This document shows, one piece after another, positions 57,691 to 64,000 of a stretch of 64,000 bases of DNA (position 1 is its first letter; every line of letters starts with the position of its first letter). The notes under the pieces are model-generated. The model was not told where the DNA came from and did not search any database. It worked only from the letters and a program-made list of their open reading frames with translations. The stretch covers positions 1 through 64,000 of the forward strand of contig CBDCTQ010000046.1 of assembly GCA_965222105.1 (NCBI GenBank), read 5' to 3'. The position numbers were made by a program, and so were the translations under genes. The stretch comes from CALGLS01 sp965222105 (lineage in GTDB: Bacteria > Bacteroidota > Bacteroidia > Chitinophagales > Saprospiraceae).

Positions 57691-58494
57691 ATGAAGAGTG
57701 TCCATTATTTGCCCTGTCCATTGCTTCGTCCTTTTGTAACATCCTTTTGGACGATGGAATCGAATGACGGACAAACGGGGCGTTTTCGTTTTGCACCCGA
57801 TGGTCACCCCGAGTTGTATTTTGATTTGGCGGGGCAGTCGTCCTTCCTATTTAAAACCCGGCGGCACTCTCCGACTATGCCACCTTTTGGCGTAGTCGGT
57901 CAATTTTTCCCCAACAGTGATTTCGATATTTCCCTTTTAAAATTTTCGCTGTTCGTAAAACTAAAGCCGGAGGGGCTTTGGCCCATTTTCCAACACGATG
58001 TTTCCGGATTTAATAATTGTGTCTCCCCTCTTCTTTTACTCAACGATGTTTACCAAACACTTGCAAGCCGTTATCGCGAGGGAGCAACTGTTCCCGAATT
58101 GATTCAAATCATCGAACAATGGCTTTTGGATCGACTAAATACGGCAACTCCATCGAAATTAGTCCCTCATTTGAGACGCCAACTACAACTCCACACAGGG
58201 CAGTCTGTCCAGGAGGTTTTGTCTCCTTTTGGTTTGAGCCTTCGCCGGTTGCAACAATTGTTCAAAACACAGGTGGGGTTGTCCCCCAAACAATATCAGC
58301 GTTTGGCCCGTTTTAGAAAAGCCATGAATCGAATGCAGCAGTACCCCGTTGCCGAAAATGCGATTGACGGATTGGGCTATTACGACTGGTCACATTTTTC
58401 GAAAGATATGCAGTACTACTTTGAAATGTCCCCTACCGATTATGTCCGCCATCTGTCGTTGACCGGGCCATTGATCAATGTGAGGGTGTCGTAA
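57691..58494 (+). CDS. AraC-family transcriptional regulator
   Basis: Start at 57691 (MKSVHYLPCPLLRPFVTSFW) or 57676, five codons earlier. The N-terminal ~150 residues form a ligand-type domain (RFAPDGHPELYFDLAGQSSF, PPFGVVGQF). The C-terminal HTH_18 region (~165-255) shows QSVQEVLSPFGLSLRRLQQL, FKTQVGLSPKQYQRLARFRK and a second helix pair ending YDWSHFSKDMQYYFEMSPTD. It probably regulates genes nearby, such as the divergent AAA-TIR pair or the downstream secreted protein, but no operator is visible. Intact and of usual length (~268 aa). Confidence 0.88.
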   Translation: MKSVHYLPCPLLRPFVTSFWTMESNDGQTGRFRFAPDGHPELYFDLAGQSSFLFKTRRHSPTMPPFGVVGQFFPNSDFDISLLKFSLFVKLKPEGLWPIFQHDVSGFNNCVSPLLLLNDVYQTLASRYREGATVPELIQIIEQWLLDRLNTATPSKLVPHLRRQLQLHTGQSVQEVLSPFGLSLRRLQQLFKTQVGLSPKQYQRLARFRKAMNRMQQYPVAENAIDGLGYYDWSHFSKDMQYYFEMSPTDYVRHLSLTGPLINVRVS

Positions 58495-58615
58495 GGCTGT
58501 CAATTTCGTTTGGATGTAAAAATGCGAACTTTTCTTTGTGGCTTTTTCCATTTCTATTCTCTTTCTTTGACCAACTGCCTGTCTCAATTTTCTCAAGATT
58601 CAACCATATTAAATC

Positions 58616-61117
58616 ATGAAGAACGTAATCACTGCATTCTTAGCCTTGGGTTTTGTAGTGTGGACAACTGTGGGATATGCCCAACCCCTCAACGCTACGG
58701 AGTCTCCATTTCAAAAACTAACCGAACACGAGCTCCATTTTTTACAACAGTATAGCGAGTCGAACCGATGGGCCCGTTTTTACGAAAGTGAAGCAGCCGC
58801 TTTTAAAAATGCAGGTCCGGTATTCGTTCCTACCTGGGAAAACATGGGCCCCAACACCATTGATACCCTGGCCGGGAGAATGTTGTCGTTGGTATTTCAC
58901 CCCGACGATCCCAACATTATATTTGCGGGGTCAGGGGCAGGCGGCTTGTGGAAGTCGGTCAATGCGGGAGAAGATTGGGAAGCCCTCACCGACGACTTGC
59001 CAAGCATGCGCGTGTCGGCAGTGGCCATCAACCCCAACAACCCCGATGAAATACTGATCGGGACGGGGATCGGAAAGGTTGTTTCCACTGCACTTCAGCC
59101 GGGCGTTGGGGTATTAAAATCCACCAATGGAGGCGAAACCTGGAGTGAAACTTCGTTTAGTTACGATTTGACGCAAATCGTTTCCACCTATAAGCTAGTG
59201 TACGATCCGTTTGTGGAAGACAAAGTTTACCTCGCCGCCACCAATGGCTTTTTCATTTCCAATGATGGGGGCGACAACTGGACTTCCACCAACACCAGCC
59301 GTATTTACGACATCGAATTGCACTCGACCGAAGAAGGCGTCATTTACATTGGCACACATTTGATCGGCGTACAAAAATCGAATAATGGCGGCCTCAACTG
59401 GACCACCCTCAACAATGGCATTCCTTCCGGAAGTGGCATTTTCCGCACCGAAGTAGCCCTTTGCGAAAGCCAACCCAACATCGTAATGGCCAAACTGGTG
59501 AACAACAACACCTTCAACGACATTGGCTTGTACAAATCGACCGACGACGGAAACAACTGGGCCCAACTTCCCAACGCACCGAACGTGTCTTGTCAACCCA
59601 GCAATCCAAGTGCTTGCTCTGGTTGGGTATTCAACACGCTGGGTATCGCACCCGACGATCCGGATAAAATTTATATGGGTGGCGTGCAGTTTTGGTATAC
59701 CCACGATGGAGGCAACACCTGGATCTGGAAAGATTACCTGTCGAATGGTACAGGGGGCGGCAACGTCAATCTGGTGTATGTCGATCATTGGGACATCGAT
59801 TTTGATCCAGCTACCCCTGGACGGATGTACGTTTGCTGCGATGGCGGCGTCATTCGTTCCGACGACTATGGGATCACCTGGACGAGGATGAGCCACAACC
59901 TCATCAATGCTATGATGTATTCCAGTGCTACTCATCCCGACGATCCAAACCTGATGATCGGTGGCTTTCACGACCACGGCCTTCAACGCTGGATCGGCGA
60001 TCCCGGCAACCAGACCTGGACGCGGTGGTCGCTCAACGATGGGGTAAAAACTTTGTTTGATCCGCAAGCCAGCGGGGTTATTTATGGCAACATTCAAAAT
60101 GGCTCTGTCCGAAAGTCTTTTTCCAATGGCAGTGGCATTTCCTCTACCTTTGTCGCCAACAACGGCATCCAGGAATTTGGTCCCTGGATTTCGCCACTGG
60201 TCATGAATCCATCTTCTCCTAACACACTGTACACAGCCACCACGACAACGATTTACAAAACGACCAATGGCGCCAATAGTTGGTTTTCGGTGGCCAACTT
60301 TCCCAACGTTCAGATACTGGAACTGAATGAAATCGATCCCGAAATTATCTATGCCCATGCCTACAATCCATTCAACAGCAGCACCTGGGCCTTTTACAGA
60401 AGTGATAATGGCGGCACCGACTGGGCAGCCATCACCGATCCGTCAATACCGGGGTGGGGCGTGACAGCCCTTGCCTCTGACCCACATCAAGCTGGTCGGA
60501 TTTATGCCGTTTATAACACGGCTTTCAACAACTTCGGGCATATCAAACGTTCGGACAACCACGGCGATACCTGGACAGATATTACCAACGACTTTCCCGA
60601 CATCAAAGTCAATGATATTTTGGTGAGTCCTTATAAACCGGAGCATCTTTTTTTGGCCACCGATCTGGGCATTTACTTTTCAGAAAATGGCGGAGATAAC
60701 TGGTGCGCTTTCAACAATAATTTGCCGCGTATTTATTCGATGCACCTTCATGTGAGCGAGGCCGACAGCACATTGCGGGTAGCTACCTTTGGCCGGGGCG
60801 TATGGAAAACGTCATTAGCGGACCTGCCCGTATCCTTAACCCAACCTGACGAGTATATGCCTGACTATCAGGTCGACCTGTTTCCAAATCCAACAACAGA
60901 TAAAATCACCTTTAGAATCCGGGCGGAAGGGGCTGTTTCGATGAAGGCCGATTTGTACGATGCACAAGGCAGGAAAATAAAGCGGTTGTTTTCGCATGCC
61001 GACAAAACCGTGCTGGAATCCTCTGTCGGGCTGGGGAGTGACCTGGCTCCTGGCACTTATTTCGTGCGCTTATTGTTGGGTGATTATGTTTATCATCGTC
61101 CGTTGGTCGTCCATTGA
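58616..61117 (+). CDS. Secreted BNR/sortilin-type propeller protein with T9SS domain
   Basis: 833 aa, signal peptide (ALGFVVWTTVGYAQ). Multiple Asp-box/BNR blades fill ~70-740: GGLWKSVNAGEDWEALTDDL, GVLKSTNGGETWSETS, GFFISNDGGDNWTSTN, FWYTHDGGNTWIWKD, IYFSENGGDNWCAFN. Such sequences are labelled VPS10/sortilin-like or glycosyl-hydrolase-like, but no sialidase active-site set is evident, so binding rather than catalysis is possible. The last ~80 residues (DLFPNPTTDKITFRIRAEGA...YVYHRPLVVH) are a type A T9SS domain. A terminator follows at 61141. Confidence 0.87.
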   Translation: MKNVITAFLALGFVVWTTVGYAQPLNATESPFQKLTEHELHFLQQYSESNRWARFYESEAAAFKNAGPVFVPTWENMGPNTIDTLAGRMLSLVFHPDDPNIIFAGSGAGGLWKSVNAGEDWEALTDDLPSMRVSAVAINPNNPDEILIGTGIGKVVSTALQPGVGVLKSTNGGETWSETSFSYDLTQIVSTYKLVYDPFVEDKVYLAATNGFFISNDGGDNWTSTNTSRIYDIELHSTEEGVIYIGTHLIGVQKSNNGGLNWTTLNNGIPSGSGIFRTEVALCESQPNIVMAKLVNNNTFNDIGLYKSTDDGNNWAQLPNAPNVSCQPSNPSACSGWVFNTLGIAPDDPDKIYMGGVQFWYTHDGGNTWIWKDYLSNGTGGGNVNLVYVDHWDIDFDPATPGRMYVCCDGGVIRSDDYGITWTRMSHNLINAMMYSSATHPDDPNLMIGGFHDHGLQRWIGDPGNQTWTRWSLNDGVKTLFDPQASGVIYGNIQNGSVRKSFSNGSGISSTFVANNGIQEFGPWISPLVMNPSSPNTLYTATTTTIYKTTNGANSWFSVANFPNVQILELNEIDPEIIYAHAYNPFNSSTWAFYRSDNGGTDWAAITDPSIPGWGVTALASDPHQAGRIYAVYNTAFNNFGHIKRSDNHGDTWTDITNDFPDIKVNDILVSPYKPEHLFLATDLGIYFSENGGDNWCAFNNNLPRIYSMHLHVSEADSTLRVATFGRGVWKTSLADLPVSLTQPDEYMPDYQVDLFPNPTTDKITFRIRAEGAVSMKADLYDAQGRKIKRLFSHADKTVLESSVGLGSDLAPGTYFVRLLLGDYVYHRPLVVH

Positions 61118-61140
61118 CGAGTAAGATGGGAGTGCGAAGG

Positions 61141-61175
61141 AACGGTGTTCCTTGAAGGAACGCCGTTTCTTATTA
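61141..61175 (+). terminator. Terminator after the BNR gene
   Basis: The stem AACGGTGTTCCTT/AAGGAACGCCGTT (one G-T pair) is followed by TCTTATT. It lies 24 bases past the stop at 61117. Confidence 0.6.
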
Positions 61176-61232
61176 AAAAACCCAGGATTTTCCCTATCTT
61201 GCAAGATTCAATTCAACAAAGCACTCCAAGTC

Positions 61233-62483
61233 ATGCATCGTTTTCTAATTGGCCCAATTGCGATCCTGCTACTCCTTACCGCCTGTTCCTCCGACGTCGA
61301 AGTCAAAGACACCACTCAAATGCACCAGGCCACCGAGGCCGAGATCGAATCGTTGGTCGAGCAATTTATCCTTGCGGAAAATGGCACCGTGATCGATATT
61401 CCCGCCGGCTTTTACAACCTCACCACCCAACTCATCCTCGACAATAAAGACAGCGTCACCATCCGGGGAGCCGGAATGGATCAGACCGTCCTATCGTTCA
61501 AAAAACTGACCGTAGGAGGCGAGGGGATGCGCATCACCGGCAACCACCTGCTGCTGGAAGACTTCACCGTGTACGATGCCCCCGGCGATGGTATCAAAAC
61601 CCAACATTGCGACGACATCACCTTCCGAAATGTCAACGCCACCTGGACCAACGGCGATAAATCTAAAAACGGCACCTACGCTCTCTACCCCGTCCAGTGC
61701 CAGAACGTGGTGATCGACCAATGCCAGGCCTCCCACTCTCGCGATGCCGGGATATATGTGGGCCAGTCAGAAAACATCGTAGTAAAAAACTGCACGGCTT
61801 TCGGCAACGTAGCCGGAATAGAAATCGAAAACAGCTCCAACGCCGAGGTGTACAACAATAAGGTGTACAACAATACCGGCGGCATCCTGGTATTCAACCT
61901 GCCGGGACTGCCCGTGACCGATGGCTTCAACACCAAAATATACAACAATACAATTACGGAAAACAACCACGCCAACTTTGCCACCCCTGTCGGCGAAGGA
62001 CCCAATGGCAATACCGTCACCCTCATTCCGCCGGGGAGCGGCATCATTGCCCTGGCCGCCAAAAACGTGGAAATTTATAACAACAAAATCCTACGCAACA
62101 AAACCGTTGGCATCGCCATTGCCAACTATCAGATCACCGGCTTCCCGGCAGAGGGGGAAGGCTGGTCGCCCTATTCCACCGACATACGTATCCACGACAA
62201 TGAATACGAACGCCCCTCGGCCCTACCCGATATGTCGAAAGAGCTCGGCCGACTGGTGGCTGCCAAAAACGCCTACGGCATCGGTAAGTCGCAGGACATT
62301 GTGTACGACGGCATCTGGGACGAATCTCTCTCCAGCGACATTACAACCAACCCGATGAAGATCTGTATCGAAGAGGAAGAAATGGCTGAATTACACTTTA
62401 CACGGTTTTTGTTTGAGGGCGAAGGAGACGACCTGGCGATCAGCGCTTTCCGGGATTATACCAATTTTGATTGTAGCAGGTGA
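61233..62483 (+). CDS. Parallel beta-helix lipoprotein (TIGR03805-like)
   Basis: Start set at 61233 (MHRFLIGPIAILLLLTACSS), giving a lipobox LTAC; the longer frame from 61152 adds a leader that overlaps the terminator. The 416-aa product is a right-handed beta-helix: repeated coils such as ITFRNVNATW, VVIDQCQASH, IVVKNCTAFG, AEVYNNKVYN and VEIYNNKILR. A conserved opening is IDIPAGFYNLTTQLILDNKD. The family often sits beside a TIGR03806 (HNE_0200/SO2930-type) cytochrome-like gene, as here. It is lipid-anchored in the envelope; likely a polysaccharide-binding or lyase-like protein, but no catalytic set is assigned. Confidence 0.85.
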   Translation: MHRFLIGPIAILLLLTACSSDVEVKDTTQMHQATEAEIESLVEQFILAENGTVIDIPAGFYNLTTQLILDNKDSVTIRGAGMDQTVLSFKKLTVGGEGMRITGNHLLLEDFTVYDAPGDGIKTQHCDDITFRNVNATWTNGDKSKNGTYALYPVQCQNVVIDQCQASHSRDAGIYVGQSENIVVKNCTAFGNVAGIEIENSSNAEVYNNKVYNNTGGILVFNLPGLPVTDGFNTKIYNNTITENNHANFATPVGEGPNGNTVTLIPPGSGIIALAAKNVEIYNNKILRNKTVGIAIANYQITGFPAEGEGWSPYSTDIRIHDNEYERPSALPDMSKELGRLVAAKNAYGIGKSQDIVYDGIWDESLSSDITTNPMKICIEEEEMAELHFTRFLFEGEGDDLAISAFRDYTNFDCSR

Positions 62484-63031
62484 GGGGGATGGCCTTCAGG
62501 AAACCGTTAAAAGCCGGATAAGCCATATTTATGTTCATCTGCTTATTCAAATTAAAAATATACGCAATATAATTTATAATTTTACCAAAACAAGTCTATT
62601 TAGTAAGCAATTGATTATCTGCATTTTACTAATTAAAATAAAAAAAATTTAAAAAAGTTGCTTTTAATTTATGGAATTCACCCCATTTCTGCAGCTTATT
62701 AGTAGAACAAGTACCGAAAAAGTGCTTGTATAGCTTCGAAGCAAGTCGGATTTTATTGACATAATTCCTTATACCTGAAAGATGGTTGATACAGGGCAGC
62801 CATTGGTATGTGGATACGATATTGATCCCGTTTCGGCGGGAGGCGGCAAGGCGGTTGGGTGGGACCCACCCTGGCAAAAGCTCCGCGATAACATAAAATT
62901 AAAACATATATAATTATAAAATTCTTTGTTTCCCTTCAAAACATCACCATGAAAACTTGTCCGGGACTTGATATGAGAAACTTCGTCAGCGCAAGACTGA
63001 CGCCTTTCATCGCACCTTTCGCCACACCTTC
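62484..63031. other. AT-rich gap inside the beta-helix/cytochrome pair
   Basis: 548 bp, clearly more AT-rich than its neighbours between ~62520 and 62950. The only sizeable frame (62629-62877, minus) has no recognised family. The gap may mark an eroded insertion in an otherwise adjacent gene pair. Confidence 0.5.
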
Positions 63032-64000
63032 ATGAGCAAGCGCCTACAAATCATCTTTCTATTGCTGTTATTCACGGCACTTACGTGCAAAAGGAACAAT
63101 CCTTTGCAGGAGCAACCGGTACAAATGGACCTGGCGCACCTTCCCTACAAAACCCTCTCCGAATACCACTTCTTCAAACCGCCCCTAAAAAACCTCCAAC
63201 CCAATAACCGCGTCCTCCCCTTCCGGCCGGTATCGGAGCTCTTCTCCGATTACGCTTTGAAGGCTCGCTTCGTCTGGATGCCCGACACCGTCTCTGCCAC
63301 TATTGTGGAAAATGAGCAGGGCGACATTGTCTTTCCCGACGGAGCCGTACTGATCAAGCACTTCTATTACCCGGATGATTTAGAACGACCCAGCGAAAAA
63401 CGACGCATCATCGAAACCCGCCTCCTCGTCAAAAAAACAGGCATCTGGGAGGCCTATCCCTACCTTTGGAACGATCAACAAACCGATGCCCGCCTCAAAA
63501 TAACCGGCGCCACCATTCCCGTTTCCTTCAAAGACAAAAACCGCATTTCCCAACAAATCAATTACGTGCTACCTAACAAAAACCAGTGCAAAAACTGCCA
63601 CAACCGTGATGAAAAACTGATTCCCATCGGGCCAAAAGTCCGAAATCTCAACGTAGACTTCGATTACGGAAACGGAATCACAACAAATCAATTACAAAAA
63701 TGGCAACAGCATGGATTGCTCGACTCCTTTGATGCATCAAAACACATTTCCAACATGATTGACTACAACAATACCACTGCCCCCATCGACCAACGCGCCC
63801 GCGCTTACCTCGACATCAACTGTGGCCATTGCCACGCCACCAACGGCCCCGGCAACACCTCCGGCCTTTTGCTCACCTGGGAAGAAAAAGACAACGCCAA
63901 ACTCGGCGTTTTCAAAACCCCGGTAGCGGCCGGCATCGGCGCAGGGCCCCACACCTACAACATCCTGCCCGGCAACGCCAACGAATCCATCATGGTATAT
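63032..64000 (+). CDS. SO2930/HNE_0200-type heme c lipoprotein (partial, runs off the end)
   Basis: It begins MSKRLQIIFLLLLFTALTCK with lipobox ALTC, and is open for all 323 codons to the window edge. Family features: an N-terminal domain (LSEYHFFKPPLKNLQPNNRV, FPDGAVLIKHFYYPDD, WEAYPYLWND), then two heme-c motifs, CKNCH in LPNKNQCKNCHNRDEKLIPI and CGHCH in YLDINCGHCHATNGPGN. This matches TIGR03806, the usual neighbour of TIGR03805 beta-helix proteins. It probably transfers electrons in the periplasm, perhaps in oxidation of a substrate bound by the beta-helix partner. The stop lies beyond base 64000. Confidence 0.85.
   Translation, partial: MSKRLQIIFLLLLFTALTCKRNNPLQEQPVQMDLAHLPYKTLSEYHFFKPPLKNLQPNNRVLPFRPVSELFSDYALKARFVWMPDTVSATIVENEQGDIVFPDGAVLIKHFYYPDDLERPSEKRRIIETRLLVKKTGIWEAYPYLWNDQQTDARLKITGATIPVSFKDKNRISQQINYVLPNKNQCKNCHNRDEKLIPIGPKVRNLNVDFDYGNGITTNQLQKWQQHGLLDSFDASKHISNMIDYNNTTAPIDQRARAYLDINCGHCHATNGPGNTSGLLLTWEEKDNAKLGVFKTPVAAGIGAGPHTYNILPGNANESIMVY

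Noticed and set aside
59195..60358. A 387-codon minus-strand frame
   Set aside because: Antisense to the BNR propeller gene; repeat-derived and without a plausible fold.
62629..62877. 82-codon minus frame as a transposase relic
   Set aside because: AT-rich insertion-like context, but no transposase motif could be recognised, so it is left as gap sequence.

Overview
The window looks like a chromosome segment of a Bacteroidota bacterium, most likely of the Saprospiria/Lewinella-Haliscomenobacter type. The reasons are SprB-type adhesin repeats, many secreted proteins with type IX secretion system (T9SS) C-terminal sorting domains, a gliding-associated C-terminal domain, a carboxypeptidase-regulatory-domain TonB receptor, Bacteroidota-style TAnnTTTG -7 promoter boxes, and almost no Shine-Dalgarno signals. 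No rRNA, tRNA or CRISPR was seen. At least eight loci are probable T9SS cargo, but no T9SS machinery gene is present.

Layout. 1-7.4 kb: the tail of a CBS-domain protein, then a stress cluster of two universal-stress-protein genes and two small genes, several with multiple frameshifts, then a propeller + SprB-repeat + OmpA locus. 7.6-14.1 kb: an Rpn-type nuclease, an M28 peptidase, a purple-acid-phosphatase-like protein and a TPR protein. 14.3-21.6 kb: two tandem esterase-like T9SS paralogues behind a TonB receptor, then a GlpF-like channel. 21.8-38.5 kb: two giant surface proteins (3425 aa with 37 SprB repeats, and 1978 aa with P-domain, dockerin-like and T9SS domains), each with its own terminator on the minus strand. 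39.5-49.5 kb: an accessory zone with a glucosaminidase, duplicated lipoprotein genes, transposases, an overlapping O-antigen-ligase-like/PagL-like pair and a barrel protein. 49.5-57.5 kb: a Vps62-like T9SS protein, gene debris, a haloperoxidase/PAP2 lipoprotein, an IS630 remnant, and an AAA+ ATPase gene overlapping a TIR-domain gene by ATGA. 57.7-64 kb: an AraC regulator, a BNR/sortilin-type T9SS protein, and a beta-helix lipoprotein followed by a two-CxxCH cytochrome-like lipoprotein that runs off the end.

The most interesting structures are: (i) a 162-bp terminal-inverted-repeat element present in three equal-length copies plus one diverged copy, flanked by TA; one copy interrupts a lipoprotein gene so that removing the element plus one TA restores the frame; (ii) a 151-bp inverted-repeat element nested inside another dispersed palindromic repeat; (iii) the higher-order organisation of the 37 SprB repeats; (iv) the AAA(TerB-like)-TIR pair as a possible conflict or stress module; (v) the propeller-SprB-OmpA architecture. 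Single-base frameshifts occur in about ten loci and are dense in the first 5 kb, yet the 10.3-kb and 5.9-kb reading frames are intact, so local assembly error or local decay both remain possible.
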